NCBI RefSeq assembly: GCF_045446075.1 | Contig: NZ_JBJJBQ010000003.1 | Location: forward strand, 325,845 to 389,844 | Reading direction: 5' to 3' | From: Flavisericum labens | Lineage (GTDB): Bacteria; Bacteroidota; Bacteroidia; Flavobacteriales; Flavobacteriaceae | Length of the DNA: 64,000 bases | Translations under genes and position numbers: made by a program | Notes under the pieces: model-generated | What the model saw: only the letters and a program-made list of their open reading frames with translations | Databases searched by the model: none | Told to the model about the DNA's origin: nothing | In this document: piece after piece, positions 53,409 through 63,080 of the stretch | Position numbering within the stretch: position 1 is the stretch's first letter | How the letters are laid out: each line of letters starts with the position of its first letter

Positions 53409-53416
53409 TAATTTTG
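53409..53416 (+). promoter_or_regulatory. putative -7 box (TAATTTTG) of the RND efflux operon
   Basis: Match to TAnnTTTG, 26 bp before the chosen adaptor start at 53442. No TTG is seen at the ideal -33 distance. Confidence 0.4.
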
Positions 53417-53441
53417 GTCTTTGATTATCAAAATTTCCAAT

Positions 53442-54575
53442 ATGCGTAAAATTATACTTTCCGTTCTCGGAATTTTACTAATTGTCTTTTCCGTTCTTTT
53501 TGCTAAAAGACTTATCGATAACAAAAATAAACCGAAACCCGTTAAGGAAAAGGTGGTCAAAACAGTTTTTACTGATACGGTAAAAAATGGTACAGTTAAA
53601 ATTATAATTCCCGCTAATGGTAGTTTAGTAGCCAAACATCGCGTAGAATTATATTCTGAGGTGCAAGGTATTTTTAAATCGTCGTCCAAATTGTTTAAAC
53701 CAGGTCAAGAATACAATAAGGGCCAGGCACTTATTCGAATGGATGCATCCGAGCATTTCGCCAACGTACAATCTGCAAAGAGTAAATTATATAATACCAT
53801 TGCGGCTATTATGCCCGATTTACGTCTTGATTTTCCTGAGGTATATCAAAAGTGGCAAACTTACCTTAATGGTTTCGACATGGGCAAGTCAACTCCTGAA
53901 TTGCCTGAAATGACCTCTAAAAAGGAAAACTATTTTATTACAGGGCGCAATATTGTTACTGATTATTATAACGTAAAAAACCAAGAGCAGCGCCTTTCTA
54001 AATTTACCATTATGGCCCCATTTACGGGTATTTTAACCGAAGCTCTGGTTACTGAAGGTTCATTAATTAGAAATGGCCAAAAACTGGGTGAATTTATTAA
54101 CACCTCGGTTTACGAAATGGAAGTGGCATTAAGTAAAGATTACGCCAATTTGTTAAAAGTTGGCGAACCAGTTGTTCTCAATAACTTAAATGAGACGGAA
54201 ACTTATGCGGGCGAGGTGTCGCGCGTCAACGGCAGTATTGATCCTGATACGCAAACCATAACTGCTTTCATTGAAGTTAAACATGATGATTTGAAAGAAG
54301 GCATGTATTTGGAAGCCAAGTTGGAGGCAAAAGAAGAGCCTAACGCCATTCAAATTGATAGGAACCTTCTATTGGAAAATCAGCAGGTTTTTGTGGTTCG
54401 CGATAGTTTATTAGATGTTATTGACGTTAAGCCGGTTTATTTTTCGGACACTAAAGTGATTTTGAAAAACATACCTGATGGCACGGTTATTCTAAAAAAG
54501 TCGGTTCCAGGGGCTTATGCCGGTATGCTCGTAAAACCTTTTGAAACTCAAACGGAAAAAGAAGCTAAACCATGA
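53442..54575 (+). CDS. RND efflux periplasmic adaptor (HlyD/AcrA family)
   Basis: Membrane-fusion subunit joining the RND pump to its outer-membrane channel. One N-terminal hydrophobic segment (about 3-22) without a lipobox, then the lipoyl/barrel region (ANGSLVAKHRVELYSEVQG) and a beta-barrel domain (APFTGILTEALVTEGSLI). I chose the ATG at 53442 (MRKIILSVLG) over a TTG seven codons upstream. It overlaps the pump gene by 4 bp (ATGA). Confidence 0.9.
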   Translation: MRKIILSVLGILLIVFSVLFAKRLIDNKNKPKPVKEKVVKTVFTDTVKNGTVKIIIPANGSLVAKHRVELYSEVQGIFKSSSKLFKPGQEYNKGQALIRMDASEHFANVQSAKSKLYNTIAAIMPDLRLDFPEVYQKWQTYLNGFDMGKSTPELPEMTSKKENYFITGRNIVTDYYNVKNQEQRLSKFTIMAPFTGILTEALVTEGSLIRNGQKLGEFINTSVYEMEVALSKDYANLLKVGEPVVLNNLNETETYAGEVSRVNGSIDPDTQTITAFIEVKHDDLKEGMYLEAKLEAKEEPNAIQIDRNLLLENQQVFVVRDSLLDVIDVKPVYFSDTKVILKNIPDGTVILKKSVPGAYAGMLVKPFETQTEKEAKP

Positions 54576-57500
54576 GAAAATTAATTGGTTACTTTATACG
54601 GTATCATGTTGCTGTAAACATCTTTATTTTCGCGTTTTTTGTCTTTGGTGTTATTGGTATATTGTCTCTTAAGTCGTCTTTTTTTCCGCTGGTAGAGTCG
54701 AAAATCATTAATATAAACATTACTTATCCAGGTGCATCTCCTCAAGAAATAGAGGAAGGTGTAGTACTTAAAATAGAAGATAACTTAAAAGGGTTAAAGG
54801 GCATAGACCGTGTTACGTCCATTTCTCGAGAAAACAGTGGTTCTATCACCGTAGAGATTGAAAAGGGCGAAAATATCGATTTTATGCTTTTGGAGGTGAA
54901 AAATGCGGTAGACAGGGTGCCATCGTTTCCAACGGGTATGGAGCCTTTGATTGTTGCAAAACGTGAGGAAATGAGGCAAACCTTATCATTTGCTTTAAGT
55001 GGGGATGATATTCCTTTAGCGACCTTAAAACAATTGGGACGTCAAGTAGAAAACGACCTACGGGCCATTGATGGCATTTCACAGATTGAAATCACAGGAT
55101 ACCCTGAAGAAGAAATTGAAATTGCCGTTAACCAAACCAGTTTGTTGGCTTATAAACTCAGTTTTTCCGATGTGGCACAGGCTGTTAGCGCCTCAAATAT
55201 TTTGGTAACAGGTGGTAATATAAAAACAGTGGCTGAGGAGTATTTGATTCGTGCCAACAACCGATCGTATTATGGCGATGAGCTTTCGAACATTATCGTA
55301 AAAGCTTTTCTAGATGGTAAAACGGTGCGATTAAAAGATGTAGCAATAATTCGTGACCGTTTTTCAGAAACACCAAATGCATCCTATTTTAATGAAAATC
55401 TTTCGGTTAATATTACCGTTACTAGTACTAATAATGAAGATTTAATTTCGGCCGCCGATAAGGTGAAAGACTACATTGAAGGGTATAACCAAAGCCATAA
55501 CAACGTAAGCTTAAATGTTGTTAGGGATATGTCGATTGCCTTAAATCAGCGTACCAAGTTGCTGATAGAGAATGGTATGGCTGGAATTATTTTGGTGCTT
55601 ATTTTCTTATCGTTATTCCTAAATACCCGTTTGGCATTTTGGGTGGCTTTTGGGCTTCCTATTTCGTTTTTGGGTATGTTTATTTTTGCAGGTCAATTTG
55701 ATGTTACCATAAATGTGTTATCGCTTTTTGGGATGATTCTAGTTATTGGTATTTTGGTTGATGACGGTATTGTAATTGCTGAAAATATTTATCAGCATTA
55801 TGAAAAAGGAAAAAAACCCATACAGGCCGCTATTGATGGTACCATGGAAGTTATTCCACCAGTAATTTCAGCCATTATAACAACGCTGTTGGCATTTTCA
55901 TTGTTTTTGTTTTTAGATAGTAGAATTGGCGAATTTTTTAGTGAGGTTTCGGTTATCGTAATTTTAACTTTAGTAGTTTCTTTAGTTGAAGCGTTAATTA
56001 TTCTTCCTGCGCATTTGGCGCATTCCAAGGCATTGCGAAAACCGATTGAAGTTGAGAACCCTTCTAAAATGAAGCAGTTTTTTGCTAAAATGCGTTTCAT
56101 CAATAAGCTGGGCGATAGAATCATGTCGTTTTTAAGAGACAATATTTACAGTCCAACTTTAGATTTTGTTTTAAAATTTAAATTACTTTCATTAGGGATT
56201 TTTGTTGCGCTTTTAGTGCTTACGTTTGGTTCTATTGGTGGCGGAATAATCGGTATGACTAGATTTCCCGCTATTGCCAGCGATACAGTTTCCGTAGAAC
56301 TGGATATGCCAAATGGGACCAATGTAAAAGTGACGGATTCTATTATATCGATGATTGAAAAGAAATCGTATTTAGTGAATAAGGAATTCACGGAAAAATA
56401 TTTAAAAGGAACAGGCAAAGAACTTTTTGAAAATACTGTTTTAACTTTAAACAGTTCGTCAAGCGCAAGATTGGAAATTAATATGCTTCCCGGGGAAGAG
56501 CGTCCAGATGAAGTACAATCGTTTTTAGTGTCGAACCGTTTAAAAGAATTGGTTGGTCCAGTAATAGGTACTGAGCGACTGATTTTTGGCTCTGGAGGAA
56601 ATTTTGGAGGCAGTCCTGTTTCCGTATCCCTTTTAAGCAATAATATTGCAGATTTAAAAGGCGCGAAGGCTGAGCTTAAAGAGGTTTTGCAAAGCAATCC
56701 GTTGTTAAAAGATATAGAGGACAACGACCCTGCTGGAATCAAGGAAATCCGGCTTCAGTTAAAAGAAAGTGCTTATTTATTGGGCTTAGATTTAAGAACA
56801 GTGATGTCGCAGGTTCGTGGTGGTTTTTTTGGTGTTCAAGCCCAACGTTTTCAGCGCGGTCAAGATGAAATTAAGGTCTGGGTACGATACGACCGAAGCG
56901 ATAGGGAATCCATTAATAACTTGGACGATATGCGAATAGTAACACCCTCAGGTCAACGTGTTACTTTAAAGGATATTGCTACTTACAACATCGAAAGAGG
57001 CGACGTAGCAATAAACCATTTGGAGGGACATCGCGAAATACAAGTGTCTGCGGATTTGAAGGATCCAAACCAAAGTACGGCGGAGATATTGGATGATATA
57101 AAAGAAAATGTTATTCCTGAAATTCAATCTAAATACTCGACAATTTCGGCATCGTTTGAAGGACAAAATAGGGAGTCGGATAAGTTGTTGAGCTCTTTAA
57201 AAATGGTTGGAATACCAATTTTAATATTAATTTACATTGTTATAGCATTTACTTTTAGGAGTTACAGTCAACCATTACTCTTGCTAATATTAGTTCCTTT
57301 TAGTTTGACAGCTGTAGCTTGGGGTCATTGGTTTTGGGGTTTTCCTTTAAGCACACTTTCACTTCTGGGCATTATTGCACTAATTGGTATTATGGTAAAC
57401 GACGGCTTAGTGCTAATTGGAAAATTTAATACGAATCTAAGAGAAGGTTTAAATTTTGATGAGGCCCTTTCAGAAGCCGGAAAATCAAGGTTTCGGGCTA

Positions 57501-57769
57501 TTTTCCTTACATCCTTGACTACTGTGGCTGGATTAGCACCCTTACTACTTGAAAAAAGTAGGCAAGCCCAGTTTTTAAAACCTATGGCTATTTCTATTTC
57601 TTTTGGAATAGCCTACGCAACCATACTTACCTTGTTAGTGTTGCCTTTGTTTTTATCATTTAGCAACGACATTAAGAAGAATGTAAAATGGTTGGCCACT
57701 GGTAATGATGTGACAAAAGAGGAGGTAGAACGAGCAATAAAAGAACAAAAAGAAGAAGATGAACATTAA
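54572..57769 (+). CDS. RND family efflux pump (AcrB-like permease)
   Basis: 1065-residue proton-driven exporter with twelve transmembrane segments in two halves, each followed by large periplasmic loops. Family marks: FPLVESKIININITYPGASPQ at the start, the Asp pair in VIGILVDDGIVIAENI (fourth segment, proton path), and the C-terminal half GIIALIGIMVNDGLVLIGKF. Substrates could be drugs, bile salts or lipids and cannot be read here. It overlaps the adaptor by 4 bp and the TolC gene by 11 bp. Confidence 0.94.
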   Translation: MRKLIGYFIRYHVAVNIFIFAFFVFGVIGILSLKSSFFPLVESKIININITYPGASPQEIEEGVVLKIEDNLKGLKGIDRVTSISRENSGSITVEIEKGENIDFMLLEVKNAVDRVPSFPTGMEPLIVAKREEMRQTLSFALSGDDIPLATLKQLGRQVENDLRAIDGISQIEITGYPEEEIEIAVNQTSLLAYKLSFSDVAQAVSASNILVTGGNIKTVAEEYLIRANNRSYYGDELSNIIVKAFLDGKTVRLKDVAIIRDRFSETPNASYFNENLSVNITVTSTNNEDLISAADKVKDYIEGYNQSHNNVSLNVVRDMSIALNQRTKLLIENGMAGIILVLIFLSLFLNTRLAFWVAFGLPISFLGMFIFAGQFDVTINVLSLFGMILVIGILVDDGIVIAENIYQHYEKGKKPIQAAIDGTMEVIPPVISAIITTLLAFSLFLFLDSRIGEFFSEVSVIVILTLVVSLVEALIILPAHLAHSKALRKPIEVENPSKMKQFFAKMRFINKLGDRIMSFLRDNIYSPTLDFVLKFKLLSLGIFVALLVLTFGSIGGGIIGMTRFPAIASDTVSVELDMPNGTNVKVTDSIISMIEKKSYLVNKEFTEKYLKGTGKELFENTVLTLNSSSSARLEINMLPGEERPDEVQSFLVSNRLKELVGPVIGTERLIFGSGGNFGGSPVSVSLLSNNIADLKGAKAELKEVLQSNPLLKDIEDNDPAGIKEIRLQLKESAYLLGLDLRTVMSQVRGGFFGVQAQRFQRGQDEIKVWVRYDRSDRESINNLDDMRIVTPSGQRVTLKDIATYNIERGDVAINHLEGHREIQVSADLKDPNQSTAEILDDIKENVIPEIQSKYSTISASFEGQNRESDKLLSSLKMVGIPILILIYIVIAFTFRSYSQPLLLLILVPFSLTAVAWGHWFWGFPLSTLSLLGIIALIGIMVNDGLVLIGKFNTNLREGLNFDEALSEAGKSRFRAIFLTSLTTVAGLAPLLLEKSRQAQFLKPMAISISFGIAYATILTLLVLPLFLSFSNDIKKNVKWLATGNDVTKEEVERAIKEQKEEDEH

Positions 57770-59075
57770 ATGCGTTTTTTGTATCGGACTATTAATAGTG
57801 CAAAGTTTTGGTTTTGCACAAGAGCTTATTACGCCAGAAAAGGCCGTAGATCTGGCATTAGAAAATAACTATGGTGTTAAATTGGCCAAAAAAGATGTTG
57901 AATTAGCCATAAACAATGCAAGTATTTTAAATTCGGGATATCTTCCAACAGTTACAGGAAGTGCGGGAGGAACATTTAATTTGGATAATACCGAGGCCGA
58001 GTTTTCCGATGGACGTGTAACAACACTTAATGGTGCTGAAAGTTCCAGATACAATGCATCAGTAAATTTAAATTACATATTTTTTGATGGATTGGGGCGT
58101 GCTTATAATTATAAGCAATTAAAAGAGACACAACAGTTAACGGAGCTGCAAGCCCGGGAAACTATTGAAAACACCATTTTGCAGTTATTTACCGTTTATT
58201 ATAATGTGGCTGAACTTGTTGAAAATACAAGTGCTATTGCGCAAACTCTTGAAATATCAAATGATAGGTTAACACGCTCAGAATATCAGTTTGAATATGG
58301 ACAAAATACGAAGTTAGCCGTTTTAAACGCTCAGGTTGATATTAACAACGATAGTATTAACTTGATGAATTCTCAACAACAATTACAGAATTACAAAAGA
58401 GATTTAAACCTTGTTTTGGGAAATACATTAGTGAACGGCTTTAATATTGATACTTCGGTAGAATTTAATAATCTTTATAATAAAGAAGTGCTTTTACAAA
58501 AAGCTAAGGCCAATAATGTAGGGTTGCTGCAGATTAATAAAAATATTGATATCAACTCTCTTGGGGTTAGGTCACAAAAATCCGCATACTTGCCAACCAT
58601 TGGTTTATCTGGTAGTTATGGTTGGAATAAAAACAATAATAATGCAGCGTCTTTTGTGGCGGTATCAACAAACACAGGTCTTTCGGGAGGCTTAAATTTA
58701 ACATGGGATTTATTTGATGGCGGCAGTGCCATTACCCGTGTCAAGAACGCAAAAATAAACCTAGAAGCAATTAATATCCAAAAGCAACAATTGGAAGTTG
58801 CCATAGATCACGATTTTATGAACGCATGGGATGATTATCAGAATAAATTGGATATCTACAGGCTTCAGGAGGAAAATATAAAAACATCCCAAAATAATTT
58901 TGACCGGACGGAGGAAAAATTTAAACTCGGTCAAGTTAATTCTATAGAGTTTAGGCAAGCGCAACTGAATTTATTAACTACAGAATTGAGTAGGAATAGA
59001 GCAAAATACCTAGCTAAGCTTGCAGAGCTGCAAATGCTTCAGATTTGTGGTGAATTACTCAATGTAAAGTTTTAA
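57759..59075 (+). CDS. TolC family outer membrane channel
   Basis: Outer-membrane efflux protein (438 residues) with a signal peptide (cleavage near GFAQ, residue 20) and two halves of the coiled-coil alpha-barrel repeat (AVDLALENNYGVKLAKKDVE and its second copy near residue 240). It completes a tripartite efflux operon; its start lies inside the last 11 bp of the pump gene. No lipobox is visible. Confidence 0.92.
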   Translation: MNIKCVFCIGLLIVQSFGFAQELITPEKAVDLALENNYGVKLAKKDVELAINNASILNSGYLPTVTGSAGGTFNLDNTEAEFSDGRVTTLNGAESSRYNASVNLNYIFFDGLGRAYNYKQLKETQQLTELQARETIENTILQLFTVYYNVAELVENTSAIAQTLEISNDRLTRSEYQFEYGQNTKLAVLNAQVDINNDSINLMNSQQQLQNYKRDLNLVLGNTLVNGFNIDTSVEFNNLYNKEVLLQKAKANNVGLLQINKNIDINSLGVRSQKSAYLPTIGLSGSYGWNKNNNNAASFVAVSTNTGLSGGLNLTWDLFDGGSAITRVKNAKINLEAINIQKQQLEVAIDHDFMNAWDDYQNKLDIYRLQEENIKTSQNNFDRTEEKFKLGQVNSIEFRQAQLNLLTTELSRNRAKYLAKLAELQMLQICGELLNVKF

Positions 59076-59233
59076 CCTTGAGGTTTCAATAATTATAACA
59101 ACTTTAATTTATATATTAAAACAGTTTATCGATAGGTAAATGTTAAAAAAAAATGCATTTCATCGAATAAAATAGTTTTTAGTCTTGTTTCTGGTTACTT
59201 TCGTAGGAGAATTAATCCCAAATCTAATTTAAA

Positions 59234-60058
59234 ATGAAGACTTTTAAACTTTTAGTTGTATGTTTCTTAATATCGGCCTATTCGTTTGCTAATGTTTCTA
59301 AAACAGAAAAAAGCGCCTTAATCGCACTTTATAATTCTACAAATGGAGCCAATTGGAATTCTACTTGGGACATAAATGCGTCTGTAGATACTTGGTACGG
59401 TGTTAAAATTGAAGACAACAGCGTTGTGGAAATTAATTTGCAGTTTAATAATTTAAGTGGAAGCCTTCCTCAGGAGATAGGAGAACTTACAAACTTAAGA
59501 AAGATTAGTTTAGGTTTTAATAAACTTAGTGGCGAGATTCCATCTTCATTAGAAAATTTAAAAAATCTGGTTTCTTTAGAGCTTTTTATGAATAGATTTG
59601 AGGGAAATATTCCTTCTGAAATTGGGACTTTAAAAAAATTAGAGTCGTTAAAACTGTATAGTAATCAATTAACGGGAGAAATGCCTAGTTCATTAATGGA
59701 GTTGACTAACCTTAAAGAACTTTTGTTAGGGAGTAACTTCTTAACAGGTCAAATTCCAACTGAAATCTATGCTTTATCAAAATTGCAAAAGTTAAGTTTG
59801 ATGGATAATCAAATGGATGGTGAAATTCCAGTTGAAATTTCGCAATTACTACAACTAGAAGAGTTGTTGTTGTCAAGTAATGAATTTACAGGGGAATTGC
59901 CAATGGAGTTTATGAACTTGCCAAACTTGAATACCATGATGGTAAGTGATAATAACTTGAATCAAGAATATATCACGGTTTCTGGAAAGAATCCTCCAGG
60001 GTTAAAGATGTTAGATTTGCAGAATGCTACTGCGACTATGGATATTGAAAAAGAATAA
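59234..60058 (+). CDS. secreted leucine-rich-repeat protein (plant-type repeats)
   Basis: 274 residues: signal peptide (cleavage near SYSFA, residue about 19), an N-terminal cap like those of plant LRR proteins (SALIALYNSTNGANWNST), then seven or eight 23-24-residue repeats of the L-x-G-x-(I/L/M)-P type (LSGSLPQEIGELTNL, LSGEIPSSLENLKNL, FEGNIPSEIGTLKKL). No C-terminal type IX sorting domain and no lipobox, so a periplasmic location is most likely. Probable protein-binding role; partner unknown. Confidence 0.83.
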   Translation: MKTFKLLVVCFLISAYSFANVSKTEKSALIALYNSTNGANWNSTWDINASVDTWYGVKIEDNSVVEINLQFNNLSGSLPQEIGELTNLRKISLGFNKLSGEIPSSLENLKNLVSLELFMNRFEGNIPSEIGTLKKLESLKLYSNQLTGEMPSSLMELTNLKELLLGSNFLTGQIPTEIYALSKLQKLSLMDNQMDGEIPVEISQLLQLEELLLSSNEFTGELPMEFMNLPNLNTMMVSDNNLNQEYITVSGKNPPGLKMLDLQNATATMDIEKE

Positions 60059-60085
60059 TTTAAGTTTTTATAAAATTAGTAAATT

Positions 60086-60116
60086 AAGGCCATCAAAGTT
60101 TGATGGCTTTTTTTGT
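60086..60116 (+). terminator. intrinsic terminator after the LRR gene
   Basis: 7-bp stem GCCATCA / TGATGGC (60089-60095 with 60101-60107), 5-nt loop, followed by a run of T. Confidence 0.85.
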
Positions 60117-60125
60117 TTTTAGGTG

Positions 60126-60308
60126 ATGGTTGAACATTATTTTACATGCCCCTATTGCTGGGAAAGTATTTCCATGCTATTGGACAATACGATTTCAAAT
60201 CAAAATTATATTGAGGATTGCGAGGTTTGTTGTAATCCTATTCAAATAAAGCTAAAATTTTTTGGGTCAGAACTTCAAGATTTTCAGGCTGATAGTATAG
60301 AGCAGTAA
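60126..60308 (+). CDS. CPXCG-motif cysteine-rich protein
   Basis: 60-residue cytoplasmic protein with a zinc-ribbon-like pair of Cys motifs: FTCPYCWESI near residue 8 and DCEVCCNPI near residue 34. Matches the small CPXCG family of unknown function. I used the ATG at 60126; a GTG one codon upstream also fits. It lies between the LRR terminator and the tRNA promoter. Confidence 0.78.
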   Translation: MVEHYFTCPYCWESISMLLDNTISNQNYIEDCEVCCNPIQIKLKFFGSELQDFQADSIEQ

Positions 60309-60326
60309 TTTTTTGTAAATTTCTTA

Positions 60327-60356
60327 TTGTAAAAAGTAAAAAGGATTGTATATTTG
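60327..60356 (+). promoter_or_regulatory. promoter of the initiator tRNA
   Basis: The best promoter in the window: TTG at 60327-60329, an exact 19-bp spacer, and TATATTTG at 60349-60356, a full match to the Bacteroidota consensus. The tRNA begins 12 bp downstream. Confidence 0.8.
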
Positions 60357-60367
60357 CAATCCAATAT

Positions 60368-60440
<73 letters not shown>

Positions 60441-60464
60441 CAAAGATGAAAATCCTCTAAAGGC

Positions 60465-60495
60465 AACGGTTTAGTTCACTCTAAACCGTTTTTTT
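60465..60495 (+). terminator. terminator between tRNA-fMet and the integrase gene
   Basis: 10-bp perfect stem AACGGTTTAG / CTAAACCGTT (60465-60474 with 60481-60490), 6-nt loop, then a T run that ends exactly at the integrase ATG (60496). Confidence 0.9.
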
Positions 60496-61833
60496 ATGGA
60501 TAACATTTTAGAATTAATTACCTTCGAGCCCCAAAATGAACACGATTTGGAACACGAATCTGAACACAAATTAAAATTTTCTGAGCCCAAAATTTACGAT
60601 GCCAACGGAGACCTGACCAAACGCTGGTACGTTTACTTTTCATTTGTCGATCCACGAACGGGCAAACTCAAGCGGATGAAAAACATCTATGGGAAAACCA
60701 ACCGCTACAAAACCAAGGAGTCCCGTTATTTTCTGTTAAGCCTTTACAAAAAGCGTCTGCTCAAACTATTAAAAGAAGGCTATGATCCTTTTGAGGATAA
60801 TACAGCGCGCTATTTAAAGAAAACAAAAAGTCCGGCAGGGGAGAACCCACAAGACAAGACTTCAAGCACTAAAGAAGTCATATCGACGCCAGAAGAAGTG
60901 CCTAAGGAAGAAGATAAGCAAGGTCTGCCAGTCAAGGAAGCATTAGAATATGCCCTGAAGCTTAAAACGAATATTGTTGGAGAGCGAACCCTGGTAGATT
61001 ACAGAAGTCGCTGTGATCTGTTCCTAAAATGGCAATCAGAGCGCTTTAAAACCATAGAAACTATAGATCAGGTCGATAAGAAGATGGTTTCAGAATTTTT
61101 AAACCACGTACAGTTAAAAACATCCCCTAGAAATAGAAACAATTACAGGACCTGTTTGGGGAGCTTGTTTCAAGTATTGGAGGATAATGATATTATAGAC
61201 AAAAATTTTATCAGTGCCATTGCTAAATTAAAAACCAATCCCAAGCGCAACAAGACCTATTCAGAGAAGCAGCATCAGGATATTTTTGATTATCTCGAAA
61301 AGCAGGACCCTATAATGCTTCTTTTTATAAAATTTGTTTCATATAATTTTTTGAGACCCATTGAAGTGTGCAGGTTACGGGTGAAAGATATTAACCTTGA
61401 TTCCAATACACTGCAGTTCCAAGCCAAGAACAAAGCCTTGAAAACAAAGATCATACCCGATATACTAGTAAAGGACCTGCCGGATTTAAGAGGTATTGAT
61501 GGGGATATGCTCTTATTTACACCAAACAAGATCGGTGGTACTTGGGAAGCGACCTTAAGCAGTAGAAGAGGGTTTTTCAGTAATCGTTTTAACAAGGTGG
61601 TAAAACAGCATTTTGGCTTAGATAAAAACTATGGATTATATAGCTTTAGGCATACCTTCATTACAAAGCTATATCGGTCTTTGGTTAGTGAATCATCACC
61701 GTTTTCAGCAAAGAGCAGCTTAATGCAAATAACGGGGCATGCATCCATGTCCGCCTTAGAAAGCTACTTGAGAAATATTGACGCAGAATTACCAAAAGAT
61801 TATTCCAGTCATTTAATTAAAAAGGCAAAATAA
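60496..61833 (+). CDS. tyrosine recombinase (site-specific integrase)
   Basis: 445-residue integrase: an N-terminal DNA-binding part (about 1-100), a low-complexity linker (about 110-150), a SAM-like core-binding domain (about 155-245) and the catalytic domain. Catalytic residues seen are the Arg in FLRPIEVCRLR (near 290), R385 in YSFRHTF, H415 in GHASM and the nucleophile Y424 in LESYLR. Position 55 bp after tRNA-fMet suggests that the tRNA 3' end is its attachment site. The ATG at 60496 follows a terminator T run and has no visible ribosome site, so the start is uncertain. Confidence 0.9.
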   Translation: MDNILELITFEPQNEHDLEHESEHKLKFSEPKIYDANGDLTKRWYVYFSFVDPRTGKLKRMKNIYGKTNRYKTKESRYFLLSLYKKRLLKLLKEGYDPFEDNTARYLKKTKSPAGENPQDKTSSTKEVISTPEEVPKEEDKQGLPVKEALEYALKLKTNIVGERTLVDYRSRCDLFLKWQSERFKTIETIDQVDKKMVSEFLNHVQLKTSPRNRNNYRTCLGSLFQVLEDNDIIDKNFISAIAKLKTNPKRNKTYSEKQHQDIFDYLEKQDPIMLLFIKFVSYNFLRPIEVCRLRVKDINLDSNTLQFQAKNKALKTKIIPDILVKDLPDLRGIDGDMLLFTPNKIGGTWEATLSSRRGFFSNRFNKVVKQHFGLDKNYGLYSFRHTFITKLYRSLVSESSPFSAKSSLMQITGHASMSALESYLRNIDAELPKDYSSHLIKKAK

Positions 61834-62522
61834 TGAGTGCGGGCAAGCATATGGAAGAACTGTTGAAACGTATATACATGCCGTCTGTATTTTATTTCCC
61901 GAAAGCGCTATTTCCAAATTTATCAGCAGAAACAAGGCAAATGCTGGATGTATATGGATTTTTTGAAGATACGGGGATACTAAAGGCCAATGGGGATGTG
62001 GGGTCTATAACAACCCCTGTCAATGCTTTGGAGATTTATAAAAAGGAAGATGTCTTGAATGGCAATCTGTTTCAACTTTTAGAGATAAAAGAAGGCCACC
62101 AAAATAAATCCTTTGGTTTTCTATTTGAAAAGTATCTGTCACAGGTAAAAACATGGGCCGGTGTCTATGATTGGCTGCTCAATAACCTTGAAAAGCAGAT
62201 ACCCCAGGAGTACCATGGTCAAAAACCATTATTTGAGTACCAATGTATTGTTCTCGATAAGCATTTAACCATGCTCGACCAGGAATTTCAATTTAATATT
62301 GATGAGACAGCCACAACAAATGTGGTGGATATTTTAGCAGAAAATGAAGCGATATTGCCAATAAGTGGATTGCTAAGCAATGATTTGCAGGCGAGCAGGA
62401 GCGGTGAAGCAATAAACAAAAAGCAAAAAGTAACAAAACCATCAAAGAAGCCATTGCTGTTAACAGAACAAGAAGCAGATGAATACCTGTTGGAAAGGGT
62501 CTTCAATGTGAAGTTAGGCTAG
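61833..62522 (+). CDS. unknown island protein coupled to the integrase
   Basis: 229 residues, overlapping the integrase stop by 1 bp (TAATG), so it is translated from the same message. No signal peptide, membrane segment or known motif. The first 150 residues look globular and helical; the stretch about 185-210 is Lys/Ser-rich and probably a linker; the end (LLLTEQEADEYLLERVF) is a helix. The tight coupling suggests it works with the recombinase, for example as an excision or targeting factor. That is an inference only. Confidence 0.7.
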   Translation: MSAGKHMEELLKRIYMPSVFYFPKALFPNLSAETRQMLDVYGFFEDTGILKANGDVGSITTPVNALEIYKKEDVLNGNLFQLLEIKEGHQNKSFGFLFEKYLSQVKTWAGVYDWLLNNLEKQIPQEYHGQKPLFEYQCIVLDKHLTMLDQEFQFNIDETATTNVVDILAENEAILPISGLLSNDLQASRSGEAINKKQKVTKPSKKPLLLTEQEADEYLLERVFNVKLG

Positions 62523-62585
62523 ACCGGTTATAATTTGAATTAAGTGAAATAAAGCGATTCTAAATTAAGATAAACGTAAACAGAA

Positions 62586-63080
62586 ATGAAAAAAGAGGTC
62601 ACTTCAATTAATTTAAAGTTATCTGACGAGTTAAAAGAAAAAGTAAAGAACAGGGCAGGATTAAGAAAGCAGACGATATCCAAATATGTTAGGGAGCTGC
62701 TATCAAATTATTTCGATGGAAGTTTATGTAAAGGGGAAATAATTAAAAATGAAAAGAAGGAATTCATTAACTCAACAGATTTTTTACAATTAATAGTTTG
62801 GATTTACTCCAAAAGAAGGTCTAATACATTTAAAGAGCAACCCGGGGAACTGGAAGGTTATATAGGAACACTCAAAAAAACGGCCGACCATTTTCCAAAA
62901 CACTTGGTGTTAGAATTTGATAAGGTGTTACTGGATCTTATTAGAGTCCAAAACGTAACAACCGATTTTGGCAAGGATTATAAATTTGCAGATGGATATT
63001 CATACACACCAAATTTTAACTTTGAGATACTAGAGAAATACCTGCTTAATTATAGTGAAAAATTAAGTTTCCTAATCTAA
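62586..63080 (+). CDS. ribbon-helix-helix N-terminal domain protein, unknown
   Basis: 164 residues. Residues about 5-45 (SINLKLSDELKEKVKNRAG, KQTISKYVRELLSNYF) have the pattern of a ribbon-helix-helix DNA-binding domain as in CopG/Arc-type proteins. The remaining 115 residues are helical and unknown to me. It is 63 bp after the preceding island gene. A role as island regulator, antitoxin-like factor or recombination accessory protein is possible. No toxin gene follows directly. Confidence 0.68.
   Translation: MKKEVTSINLKLSDELKEKVKNRAGLRKQTISKYVRELLSNYFDGSLCKGEIIKNEKKEFINSTDFLQLIVWIYSKRRSNTFKEQPGELEGYIGTLKKTADHFPKHLVLEFDKVLLDLIRVQNVTTDFGKDYKFADGYSYTPNFNFEILEKYLLNYSEKLSFLI

Noticed and set aside
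56146..56742. 198-codon frame opposite the RND pump gene
   Set aside because: Shadow of a long conserved gene, Ser/Pro/Lys-rich composition typical of antisense frames.
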